Source: Butyrivibrio hungatei
GTDB taxonomy: Bacteria > Bacillota > Clostridia > Lachnospirales > Lachnospiraceae
Assembly (NCBI RefSeq): GCF_900101605.1
Contig: NZ_FMUR01000003.1
Location: 347,292-411,291 of the forward strand
Length of the DNA stretch: 64,000 nucleotides
Reading direction: 5' to 3'
Part shown: positions 27,631-35,757 of the stretch, in pieces
Numbering within the stretch: the first letter of the stretch is position 1
Layout: each line of letters starts with the position of its first letter
Program-made: the position numbers and the translations under genes
Notes under the pieces: generated by a model
What the model was told of the DNA's origin: nothing
Seen by the model: only the letters and a program-made list of their open reading frames with translations
The model's database searches: none

Positions 27631-28811
27631 TAAGTTGTCCTTTCCAAGTATTCATGGGCTTTTACGGTACTTACAAGTTCCGTGTATTCGTTAGAAAAAA
27701 CTATCACCTCAACTTTAAGCGTTCCCTCTGCCCATTTTTCCATATTTTCTTTTATAAGGCTCGCCATCTTAGGAAAAACCTTGCAAGACACCCCCGCTTC
27801 CGTGATTATTCTGACGGCTTCATCCGTCATAACACACTCGGAGAGCTTTTCTTTTAACTCATCAAATTCTTTTCCTTCAGAGAACATCCCTGTGATATCA
27901 GTCAGTATCTCCATTCTGTGGTCGCCGTATCTTGAGTGGGTGTTCTTAATCCCGCCTGCTACCTTAACAAGCTTTCCGATGTGCCCCGCAAAGACCATCT
28001 CGGAAAAGCCCTCTTCCTTCGCTATCATAACAGAGTCGTAAACAAAATTAGAAGTCATAACAGCGATATCCTTATCTATCCCGCACTTCTTACTAAGGAA
28101 GGTTATTCCGTAGTTACCCGGCGCAGCCAAAAGAACTTGTCGCCCTTCCGCTTTCCTTACGCGTATCTCGGTTCTTATCGTATCAACTATCGCCTTCTCG
28201 CTCATGGGCTCAACTATTCCCGTCGTTCCAAGAATTGATATGCCGCCGACTATTCCAAGCTTAGGATTAAAAGTCTTCTCTGCGATCTTCTCTCCGCCCG
28301 GAACGCTCACTATAACTTCAAGCCCCGTGTTCTCTGCATTTCTTTCCTTAAGAACTTCGTTTAGATTCTCTTCTATCATTTTTCTCGGAACAGAATTTAT
28401 CGCAGCTTCACCGATTGCCCTGTCAAGTCCCGGCTTGGTAACACGCCCAACGCCTTTTCCGCCGTCTATAACTATTCCGGGAGTGTCTTTGATTCTCACG
28501 CTGACTTCAATATAAGCTCCCGTCGTCACATCCGGATCGTCTCCTCCGTCCTTTATCACGGAGCAGGTCACTTTTTTGCCGCTCTCATCGCGAATGACAT
28601 TAACAATCTCCGCATAGAACGGTATGCCCTTCGGAGTCATTATATTTACATATTCTATATCTTTAACTCTTTTATCTGCAGCCGTTTCCCAATCTAAATC
28701 AGGCTCTGCATCTGCCTTCGAAGCCTTAACCGAGTCAAGCAGCATCATGAGCGCAGCCTTTGCCGCTGCCGCCGCGCAGCTTCCCGTCGTAAAGCCGCTC
28801 CTTAGTTCCAT
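27630..28811 (-). CDS. cbiD: Cobalt-precorrin-5B C1-methyltransferase
   Basis: 393 aa, normal length. The start LRSGFTTGSCAAAAAKAAL is the CbiD signature; GGDDPDVTTGAYI and LLAAPGNYGITFL follow at the expected places. It methylates C1 and acts with CbiG, which is encoded downstream. A 121-bp gap separates it from cbiC. Confidence 0.97.
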   Translation of the reverse strand: MELRSGFTTGSCAAAAAKAALMMLLDSVKASKADAEPDLDWETAADKRVKDIEYVNIMTPKGIPFYAEIVNVIRDESGKKVTCSVIKDGGDDPDVTTGAYIEVSVRIKDTPGIVIDGGKGVGRVTKPGLDRAIGEAAINSVPRKMIEENLNEVLKERNAENTGLEVIVSVPGGEKIAEKTFNPKLGIVGGISILGTTGIVEPMSEKAIVDTIRTEIRVRKAEGRQVLLAAPGNYGITFLSKKCGIDKDIAVMTSNFVYDSVMIAKEEGFSEMVFAGHIGKLVKVAGGIKNTHSRYGDHRMEILTDITGMFSEGKEFDELKEKLSECVMTDEAVRIITEAGVSCKVFPKMASLIKENMEKWAEGTLKVEVIVFSNEYTELVSTVKAHEYLERTT

Positions 28812-28932
28812 ATGCCTATTTTCCTCCGATGCTCTGTCACAGTTGTAAATAAACAGAATTTACCCCCGTATACTGCACAATCTGATTATAGATGATCAAA
28901 ACAACACACTCGTCCATATGACAAAAACAGCG

Positions 28933-29568
28933 TCAACGATACAATTTATACAAAAGCGAATTGCATATCGCCGCCGCAACACCGCTTCCGCCCTTACGTC
29001 CTCTGTTAACTATATAAGGAACGTCTTTGTCATTATTTATTATAAGTTCTTTTGCCTCAACAACGTTAACGAAACCTACAGACACGCCTATTATGAGTTC
29101 AGGTCTGTAGCCTTCATCCATAAGCTCTTTTAATTTGATAAGTGCCGTCGGCGCATTTCCTATCGCATAAATTATCGGAACGCCGAGCTTTGCCGCCTTT
29201 TCCATGCTGACATAAGCTCTTGTGACATTTCGCTCTTTGGCTTCCTTGGCAACTTCTTCATCTGCCATGAAGCAATGAACTTCTCCTCCGAATCTTGCGA
29301 GAGTTTTTTTGCTGATTCCCGAAAGTGCCATATTCGTATCGGTCACAATATGTGCGCCATTCTTAATGGCCTCAAGCCCCTTTTCCACCGCACCTTCCGA
29401 GAACATCATGGTATCCGCATACTCAAAATCCGCCGTGGTATGAATCACCCTTATCACGGTAGCTTCTGTATCATCCGGAAGCGTCTTTCCCATTTGTGTG
29501 AGTTCTTGTTTTATTATGCCAAGACTTGTTTTTTCTATATCGGAAGGAAGAATGTGCTTAATTTCCAT
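28933..29568 (-). CDS. cbiC: Cobalt-precorrin-8 methylmutase
   Basis: Moves the C11 methyl to C12, giving cobyrinate. 211 aa. The catalytic His is in VIRVIHTTADFEYAD, with DTNMALSGISK and the C-terminal glycine-rich RGRKGGSGVAAAICN. Between the binding lipoprotein (80-bp gap) and cbiD. Confidence 0.97.
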   Translation of the reverse strand: MEIKHILPSDIEKTSLGIIKQELTQMGKTLPDDTEATVIRVIHTTADFEYADTMMFSEGAVEKGLEAIKNGAHIVTDTNMALSGISKKTLARFGGEVHCFMADEEVAKEAKERNVTRAYVSMEKAAKLGVPIIYAIGNAPTALIKLKELMDEGYRPELIIGVSVGFVNVVEAKELIINNDKDVPYIVNRGRKGGSGVAAAICNSLLYKLYR

Positions 29569-29647
29569 CTGTTTTCCTCATTTTAATGCCGCTGTCATCT
29601 TATTATCACATCATTTTCAAAGATACTACTTTCAAATATTCCATATA

Positions 29648-31168
29648 TCATCTGAGCTTATGGAAAAATCCCGTATCATCGCTTTTACCTGAGAGCACCC
29701 CTCCGAGGTCACTTATTATATCACCGGTTTTATTTGCAAACTGATACAGTGATTTGTCTGTATACCAGACATCGCCGTTCTTTACTGCTTTCATATCATT
29801 AAAGATCACATCGGTTTGCTTAAGTTCGGCAAGATCTGCGGGCGCATCCTCAATGGCAGCATTGTAAATAAGAATATCGACATCCCTCGCATAGTCGTAA
29901 TACGCCTCAGTGCTCACGCTAAGATACGATGAATTTCCGTCTTTGTTATTTTCAGGCGGTGCAACGTACACTCCGCCTGCCTTCTCTACCATTTTGGCAA
30001 AGTAATCGTCTTTTCCCCTTGTATATATCAGATGTTCTGAATTTATGGAAAAAAAAGATACTGTTTTGCCCGAAAAATCAATATCATCAAGCAATGTAAC
30101 TTTTACAATCTGCTCTGCAAAAGCCTGCTCCGCCTCTTTTTCTTTTCCCGTCAAAAGACCGTATATCTTTATCCACTCGCATCTTCCGAGCGGGTCCTGC
30201 TCATAACTCGATTTGTCGATAAAAACAGGGATTTCGAGCTGTTCAAGTTTCTCAATGACTTTAGGAGAATGAAGTATCATAGTCGATTCAATCGCAAGCT
30301 CGATGTCATCGGACACCATCATCTCATAATTTGGCGCACTGTACTTCCCGCCGTATTTAAGTTTTCCTTCATCCATCATCTTTACGGCAGAATCTATGTA
30401 CCAGTCGTCACGCTCAATACCTGAAAGGGCGATATTCTCTGTAGCTCCTATCGTATCAAACTGACACATTGCTCCCGATGCGGCAAGATAAATCTTATCA
30501 AGCGGCTGCTGTAAGATTTTCATATCTTTTTCTTCTACTTTCGGGATTTCTTTTCCGTCAGGTACTATAAGATAATTTCTTCCGTCATCTATACTTATAA
30601 CCGCGTAGCCGCCTGAATATCTGTGTATCCTGTAGCACTTTGCGAAGTTGTTATCATCGGTTGATTCATATGTAAGACCTGCTATCACAGGTGGTTTTTC
30701 AAGTTCAGATTCTGTTTTAAGCTTTACTTTCGTTTCTTTTGCAGATTCTTCTTCGATATTTGAATCATCTTTGGAATCGGAAACAGAAAAAGTAAGTGTG
30801 TAATCAATAAGATGTGGCTTACTCATGGCTGTCGTATCAGCCTGAACATCCATCTTTTTATCAAGGACTATCGGAATCTCAAATTCAGAATTCCCATCTG
30901 TATTTACTTTATCATATCTTTGCCCGTCTACGATCATGTAGTCGTAATTCGGACTACTCCAAACAATCCTTGCCGTAAGTTTGCCTTTTTTGGCAGTTAC
31001 AGTGCAAGGGCTTTCTACAGTTGCTCTTCCGCTTCCCCCCGTAAGAGTAACAGATGCGGCATATTCCCCATCTGAAATACTGCCGCATCCGATTACACTC
31101 ATGGCAAAAAACAAAAGAATCAAAATGCTCTTTATGTAATTTACCGGTTTATTTTTATTTCTGTTCAT
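29648..31168 (-). CDS. Substrate-binding lipoprotein with an N-terminal beta domain shared with CbiK
   Basis: 506 aa. Signal peptide with lipobox VIGC, lipidated Cys28. Residues about 32-140 form a beta-type domain (SDGEYAASVTLTGGSG, then IVWSSPNYDYM and FEIPIVLDKK). Residues about 190-490 resemble a type III (BtuF/FecB-like) binding protein with a long internal part. With btuC and btuD further down the operon it would complete a corrinoid or cobalt-complex importer. The same DGxYxAS domain opens the neighbouring CbiK lipoprotein, which points to a common partner or ligand at the cell surface. Confidence 0.82.
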   Translation of the reverse strand: MNRNKNKPVNYIKSILILLFFAMSVIGCGSISDGEYAASVTLTGGSGRATVESPCTVTAKKGKLTARIVWSSPNYDYMIVDGQRYDKVNTDGNSEFEIPIVLDKKMDVQADTTAMSKPHLIDYTLTFSVSDSKDDSNIEEESAKETKVKLKTESELEKPPVIAGLTYESTDDNNFAKCYRIHRYSGGYAVISIDDGRNYLIVPDGKEIPKVEEKDMKILQQPLDKIYLAASGAMCQFDTIGATENIALSGIERDDWYIDSAVKMMDEGKLKYGGKYSAPNYEMMVSDDIELAIESTMILHSPKVIEKLEQLEIPVFIDKSSYEQDPLGRCEWIKIYGLLTGKEKEAEQAFAEQIVKVTLLDDIDFSGKTVSFFSINSEHLIYTRGKDDYFAKMVEKAGGVYVAPPENNKDGNSSYLSVSTEAYYDYARDVDILIYNAAIEDAPADLAELKQTDVIFNDMKAVKNGDVWYTDKSLYQFANKTGDIISDLGGVLSGKSDDTGFFHKLR

Positions 31169-31180
31169 TGTGGTTTTTAT

Positions 31181-32800
31181 TTATTTGATAACCGCACCTG
31201 TGTGCTCAACATAGAGTTTCTGTACATCTGCAATTCTTCCGAGACCGCTGATCTGACAATCAATCTTTTCAAATGCACCCGATGCCTCGAATCCGCTCTT
31301 CCAAGAATCTGCATCATCGCCTGCCATATCGTTGTTTGCGTGATCTCCTGCAACAACCATGAGAGGACGAAGAACTACTTTCTTGTATCCTGCTGCCTTA
31401 ACCTTCTCAATAACCTTGCTAAGCTCAGTCTCTTCAGGCTCGCCTTCTACTGTTCCGATGAATACGTTCTTATATCCAAGCTTATCCATCTGTGTCTGCA
31501 TCTGGCTGTAAGTTACATTTGCTGTGTGTGATGTCCCATGTCCCATAAGAACAAATGCTGTGCCGTCCTTATCAGCAGCTTCGATGCTGTCAAACTTTGC
31601 TGTCTTAACCGCTTCTGCAACAACTGCCTTTGCTACAGTTTCTTTATCCTTATTGATAACTGAAGCATCTTTTCCAACTTCACCAAGAAGAGGCTCTGCT
31701 ACCGCCACCTTAGTAAATTTACTCTCATATTTCTTAAGCGCATCCATAAGTTCGTCATACTCCGCACCGTGCATAAGGTGTGTGGGCTGAACGATAAGCT
31801 CTTTTACGCCGTTATTTACCGCTCTCTCAAGTGCCTGATCCACGTTGTCGATAGCTTCATTGTCTCTTGCAAGAACGTGGTTGATAATAATCTGTGCTGT
31901 GAAAGCTCTTCTTACCGCATAATCAGGATAAGCTGCTGCAAGAGCCTTCTCTACTCCACTTATATCCTCAACCCTGCTTTCGTTAAAAGAAGTTCCAAAA
32001 CTAACTACAAGAATCTCTTTATCCCCAATCTTATCGGCATTGAGGGCATCATCCTTGGATGCATCGCCTGTATCTCTTCCAAAGTAATCAGGATCTGCTT
32101 CTTCACCTTCAACAAGTTCCTTCTGACTGTCTGTAAGCGCATCCCATGCTTTCTTTGCTTCGGCGCACTGTTCATCAGTCTTATCTGTACGCTCCTGAAC
32201 ATAGATAGCATCGATCAGCTTTGCAACATTATCAGCTGCTGCCTGATCTTCATCCGAAGCTTCGGGCTTAACATCAGAAACAGAAACCTTATGGTCGTAC
32301 CATTTTTCCTTTTTTCCAATAAGTGCCACATCAAACTCCTCATCGATTGCAGGAACGGGAATATCGAAGCCATTAACTTCTTCTGTTGTTCCATCTTCAT
32401 AAGTTACTGTATCATTTGTAGGCTGAAGGAGCTCTGCTCCCTCCTTCTGCGCATCCTCTGCAGTTCCGCAGAACAGATTTAAAATACCATTTGATGCAAG
32501 TGATACGTGGATTGTCATCTTACCGTCTTTAACAGTAAGTGTTCCTTTTCCGTCATTTGCTTCATTTACATGGAACATTGAGCTGTCTGTGTTAAAAGAA
32601 GCTGTGTAAGTTCCGTCTGCAAGCTCTCCGTTTGCCGATTCTGCATCTGAAGCTTCTGAAGATGCCGCATTTGTCTCTTCAGATGACACTTCTGCAGACG
32701 CTCCGTCAGCAGGTGCCTCAGTCTGTGCCTTGCCGCATCCTGCAAACATTGATACACACAATGCCGTTGCAAGTAGTAATGCAAGAGTTTTCTTTTTCAT
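31181..32800 (-). CDS. cbiK: Lipoprotein-form sirohydrochlorin cobaltochelatase
   Basis: 539 aa. Signal peptide ending in the lipobox MFAGC (Cys22), a beta domain (about 55-190, ADGTYTASFNTDSS to YDHKVSVS), a linker (about 200-270), and a CbiK chelatase domain (about 275-539). The metal and catalytic residues appear in VQPTHLMHGAEYDEL, VLMGHGTSHTAN and GDHANNDM. CbiK inserts cobalt into sirohydrochlorin, normally in the cytosol; here it should be anchored outside. The frame is open 77 codons further upstream into the hairpin-rich leader, but GGAGG lies 6 bp before the chosen ATG and gives a canonical signal peptide. First gene behind the riboswitch. Confidence 0.92.
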   Translation of the reverse strand: MKKKTLALLLATALCVSMFAGCGKAQTEAPADGASAEVSSEETNAASSEASDAESANGELADGTYTASFNTDSSMFHVNEANDGKGTLTVKDGKMTIHVSLASNGILNLFCGTAEDAQKEGAELLQPTNDTVTYEDGTTEEVNGFDIPVPAIDEEFDVALIGKKEKWYDHKVSVSDVKPEASDEDQAAADNVAKLIDAIYVQERTDKTDEQCAEAKKAWDALTDSQKELVEGEEADPDYFGRDTGDASKDDALNADKIGDKEILVVSFGTSFNESRVEDISGVEKALAAAYPDYAVRRAFTAQIIINHVLARDNEAIDNVDQALERAVNNGVKELIVQPTHLMHGAEYDELMDALKKYESKFTKVAVAEPLLGEVGKDASVINKDKETVAKAVVAEAVKTAKFDSIEAADKDGTAFVLMGHGTSHTANVTYSQMQTQMDKLGYKNVFIGTVEGEPEETELSKVIEKVKAAGYKKVVLRPLMVVAGDHANNDMAGDDADSWKSGFEASGAFEKIDCQISGLGRIADVQKLYVEHTGAVIK

Positions 32801-32856
32801 AATAGTCCTCCGTGAAAAATATGTATGATTACGAAAGCCGTTGAGAAATGAGGTGT

Positions 32857-32925
32857 AGCGGAGCGGTTTTATATCACAAGAAAGAATTTTCCTATGATAA
32901 GATAAAGAGTCGCTTGCGACTCTTT
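32857..32925. repeat. Composite repeat, copy A (conserved 42-bp part plus hairpin)
   Basis: The 42 bp at 32857-32898 (AGCGGAGCGG ... CTATGAT) match 34727-34768 at about 34 positions with one gap each side. Five bases later comes a perfect 22-bp palindrome, AAAGAGTCGCTTGCGACTCTTT (32904-32925). It lies in the leader between the terminators and the cbiK start. Confidence 0.6.
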
Positions 32926-32999
32926 CGCGCGCGAGCGGTATTGCAAAGCAATTATCTACCATTCCGCGAGCTGCGCATCCTTGCGGAGCTCTTTTTATT

Positions 33000-33126
33000 G
33001 AATAGGAATTTCGGAGAAATTTCCTATTCAATAAAAAAGCTCGTGCTTATTGTTACACGAGCTCTAAATCCATACGATATAAAATGCGCAAAAAACCAAT
33101 TTGCTGCGTTTTACAGCAAACCATTT
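33000..33126 (-). terminator. Tandem terminators of the cobalamin leader (expression platform)
   Basis: Three hairpins between aptamer and cbiK on the minus strand: TTTGCTG/CAGCAAA (33114-33120 with 33100-33106) followed by TTGG and six T; GAGCTCGTG/CACGAGC (33058-33066 region with 33038-33044 region) followed by six T; and GAATAGGAA/TTCCTATTC (33000-33030) with a weak T run. The first two look like working terminators. Confidence 0.7.
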
Positions 33127-33149
33127 CTTCGTACAACCAGTTCCTCGTG

Positions 33150-33430
33150 GCTTGGGTATCCCATGTACAGCGACAGGCAGGTCTCCCGGCTGATTGATTG
33201 GTATACATTCTTGAACATGATGTTCAAGAATGTATCAACCAAGCCAATTAGAATCGACTTTGTCGATGAGGCTTGGTTGACTCTTGAATCACTTTCTCAC
33301 GAAATCCGCAACCAGTGCGGATTTCTGTAATTTCATTCAAGAAGTCATAAACTTTCGAATCACGGTGACGAGTTCGTGCAGGATTTGCACCTGCTTCCCT
33401 TTTCACCCACAGTTTGATATAGAACAAAAG
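33150..33430 (-). promoter_or_regulatory. Cobalamin riboswitch
   Basis: Both conserved cores are readable on the minus strand. The 5' core (33361-33410) has GGGAAGCAGGTGCAAATCC followed by CACCGTGA. The 3' B12 box (33174-33191) is AGCCGGGAGACCTGCCTG. Between them lies a long variable arm containing perfect hairpins (for example around 33205-33235 and 33240-33285). It lies about 350 nt upstream of cbiK, with terminators between, so B12 should stop transcription of the operon. Exact ends are estimates. Confidence 0.93.
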
Positions 33431-33556
33431 TCAATTTGCGCTTCCCTAGCAGGTTGCCTTGCACATCACTTTTTTTCATTGGAAATTTAAGAAACAATTC
33501 TCAATAAACATCAAACTGCGGACACCTTCCGCTTCTTATAAAATTTTCATCACATA

Positions 33557-33565
33557 TAATAGCAC
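33557..33565 (-). promoter_or_regulatory. Extended -10 of the cbi operon promoter
   Basis: Minus strand TGC directly followed by TATTAT (33557-33562), an extended -10 motif. The -35 region is poor. It would give a leader of about 750 nt that includes the riboswitch. Confidence 0.45.
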
Positions 33566-33641
33566 ATCTTTTTAGAAAAAGGCTATATTATTGTTACTAT
33601 TCTTGTTTTCGGGTTTTTCTTTTCCTCAGGATTATTGCATG

Positions 33642-33950
33642 AAAACAGATAAATGGTGTCACTTATTCAAGTCTTATCTGTGTTTTGGGGCTCTTTTTCC
33701 CGGATTTTTTCGCTAAACACAGATAAGGATATTCACTTCTACAGTTCTTATCTGTGTTTTCCTGCTATTTTCCTCGAAATTCTTCGTTCAAACACAGATA
33801 AATGATATTACCGGCTCAATTCTGATCTGTGTTTTCCGTTTTTTTCTCCGAAATTTCTCGCTAAAACACAGATAAATGATATCGCTGACTCAATTCCAAT
33901 CTGTGTTCTCCGTATTTTTCTCCGAAATTTCTCGCTAAAACACAGATAAC
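33642..33950. repeat. Tandem array 1: 74-bp units with CACAGAT/ATCTGTG dyads
   Basis: Five copies of ACAGATAA, with the CAGAT cores starting at 33646, 33720, 33795, 33869 and 33943 (spacing 74, 75, 74, 74). The first four are each followed about 21-25 bases later by the inverse ATCTGTG, making a dyad about 39 bp wide, then a T/C-rich spacer of about 35 bp (theme CCGAAATTTCTCGCT). The sequence inside the dyad varies more than the arms. It lies between the stop of the small lipoprotein gene and the cbi promoter. Not coding, since 74 is not a multiple of three. Confidence 0.85.
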
Positions 33951-33967
33951 AATTTTGCTTTACGCAC

Positions 33968-34501
33968 TTACTCACATCTGCTAAGTGAAGCACCCCCTCT
34001 GTACGCGTCAGGATACTCCTCTTCATTCCAGGTCTCATAGTATTCGAGAATATTGCTGTCACTCTCTGAAGTCTGGTATGTATACTTTACTCCGGTTGAT
34101 GCTGTTGCTTGTATTACGCACTTTTCGCCGAATAACATCGACTCAATCTTATCGACATGATCTACAACAAACTCTTCATCTTTAAGATGGCCGTATTTTA
34201 TCTCGTTTTCAGTAAACTCAACATAAAACTCCGGCTGCATACTTCCATCGGCTTCATAAGACATTGATGCAGTCTGCCATCTGCCATCCAATTGTGCATT
34301 ATAATCTTTAAGAACTGATACAAGGCCATCTGCCGAATCTTCATTTGCTTCCCGGGAAATATTATCAGATGTAGAGCCATCGTCAGCCCCATCATCGTAT
34401 ATCTCCTCAATTGTCTCAGCGATATCTTTTTCTTTTTTGCCGCAGCTCATCATCGATAATGCAGTAATAGTCAAAACAAGGGTTAACGCCACTCTTCTCA
34501 T
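33968..34501 (-). CDS. Small lipoprotein of unknown function
   Basis: 177 aa. Signal peptide with lipobox SMMSC (Cys20), a short acidic Ser/Asp-rich linker (about 25-60), then a single domain (about 62-177) with QLDGRWQTASMSY and EFTENEIKYGHL, which reads like a small beta-barrel lipocalin/META-like fold; that is a guess. Monocistronic: repeat array 1 starts 18 bp past its stop. Confidence 0.72.
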   Translation of the reverse strand: MRRVALTLVLTITALSMMSCGKKEKDIAETIEEIYDDGADDGSTSDNISREANEDSADGLVSVLKDYNAQLDGRWQTASMSYEADGSMQPEFYVEFTENEIKYGHLKDEEFVVDHVDKIESMLFGEKCVIQATASTGVKYTYQTSESDSNILEYYETWNEEEYPDAYRGGASLSRCE

Positions 34502-34726
34502 ATCTTTTCTCTCCTAAATCAATTTTTACCTTATGTTACCATTATACCCACAAATAACTCCATCTCTAGTTTAACCATAGTATCACGTTATAATCAAGTT
34601 CTGTCCTGTCGCCAATATTCTACAGAGATGCAAAAGCCACTTTAATCGCCGATGCACATAAGTCTTAGCATGAATGATTCATCTGCGCATCCATACTCTG
34701 TATGGCACGCACTAGTACTTAGCTCA
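34502..34726 (-). other. Structured intergenic region upstream of the lipoprotein gene
   Basis: No gene. On the minus strand a hairpin TGCG-CCATA/TATGG-CGCA lies at about 34682-34715, and a candidate promoter TTGGCG-17-TATAAC follows about 34580-34610. Together with repeat copy B and the SDR terminator it fills the 322-bp gap. Confidence 0.4.
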
Positions 34727-34768
34727 AGCGGAGCGCTTTTTGTATCATAGGAAAGAAATTGCTATGAT
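34727..34768. repeat. Composite repeat, copy B
   Basis: AGCGGAGCGC ... CTATGAT, about 80 percent identical to 32857-32898 and containing a 7-bp stem ATCATAG/CTATGAT. As in copy A, a perfect hairpin follows within a few bases (34772-34808). Confidence 0.6.
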
Positions 34769-34771
34769 ATG

Positions 34772-34808
34772 AAAAAACAATCCCGGAGGCTGTCCGGGAT
34801 TGTTTTTT
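34772..34808. terminator. Intrinsic terminator after the SDR gene
   Basis: Perfect 16-bp stem (34772-34787 with 34793-34808, core CAATCCCGGA/TCCGGGATTG, loop GGCTG) flanked by six A and six T, so usable in both directions. Confidence 0.92.
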
Positions 34809-34823
34809 CACAATTTTGCACTT

Positions 34824-35603
34824 TTACATGGCCGTATATCCGCCGTCAACGGGAAGGATAACTCCATTTACATATGTACTTGCCGGAGATGAAAGGAAGA
34901 TTGCCGCACTGTCAAGCTCTCCTTCTTTTCCATAGCGCTGCATGGGAATCATTGTTCGCGCGTACTGCTGGAAGAACTCGCTGTCCAAAGTTTCTTTTGT
35001 AAGCGGTGTTTCAAAATATCCGGGACAGATCGCATTTACCGTAATGCCCTTATTTCCCCACTCGGAAGCAAGCGCTCTTGTAAGATTGACTACACCACCC
35101 TTTGCTGCATGATATGCAACCGCAGGAGCAATGTTATTTCCAACAAGTCCGTACATGGAAGCAATATTTATAATTCTGCCATATGTAGCGGGAATCATTG
35201 CTTTCTTTGCAACCGCTCTTGCCATTTTGAAACTTCCTGTAAGATCTATCGCAACTTCACCTTCAAATTGCGAGTCTTCAACATTCTCGGCAACTGTAGC
35301 TCCCGATCCCGTGCCTGCATTGTTGATAAGAATATCAATTCTTCCAAATTTCTGCATCACAATATCAACAGCATTTTCTACGTTTTCTGTGCTTGTGATA
35401 TCACATGTAACGCCTATCGCCTTAACCTTATACTTTTCAGCGATCTCTTTTGCAACCTCATCAATAAGATTTTTACGACGGGCAACAGCTACGATATTGC
35501 ATCCCTGTGATGCAAGCGCTTTAGCCATCTGCACTCCGAGTCCCGAGGAACATCCTGTGATAAGTGCCACTCTCTCTGTTAAGTCAAAATAATTTTTTTC
35601 CAT
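34824..35603 (-). CDS. Short-chain dehydrogenase/reductase
   Basis: 259 aa classical SDR. Cofactor motif TGCSSGLG near residue 17, NNAG near 92, catalytic Ser in INIASMYG, and YHAAK as the catalytic Tyr/Lys pair. Closest in style to gluconate 5-dehydrogenase / 2-deoxy-D-gluconate 3-dehydrogenase enzymes; the substrate is not deducible. Single gene with a strong terminator. Confidence 0.92.
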   Translation of the reverse strand: MEKNYFDLTERVALITGCSSGLGVQMAKALASQGCNIVAVARRKNLIDEVAKEIAEKYKVKAIGVTCDITSTENVENAVDIVMQKFGRIDILINNAGTGSGATVAENVEDSQFEGEVAIDLTGSFKMARAVAKKAMIPATYGRIINIASMYGLVGNNIAPAVAYHAAKGGVVNLTRALASEWGNKGITVNAICPGYFETPLTKETLDSEFFQQYARTMIPMQRYGKEGELDSAAIFLSSPASTYVNGVILPVDGGYTAM

Positions 35604-35757
35604 GTTTTTTCGTATTGTCCGATTACTATTGTGATAGATCCGGACATACTTCCCCTTTCCTAAAATTATGTTATATTAAGGGCTTATGCAAGCTACCGTA
35701 ATATCAAAATAGTCTATTCGCAGTGTACCGTTTCAACGCTGCATTCTCTTATTAAAA

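Noticed and set aside
32801..33031. 77-codon upstream extension of CbiK
   Set aside because: It would translate the hairpin-rich leader and hide the signal peptide; a good RBS lies before the internal ATG.
33808..34062. Minus-strand frame of 84 codons running through array 1 and the end of the lipoprotein gene
   Set aside because: It is out of frame with the lipoprotein, crosses the non-coding repeat, and lacks an RBS.
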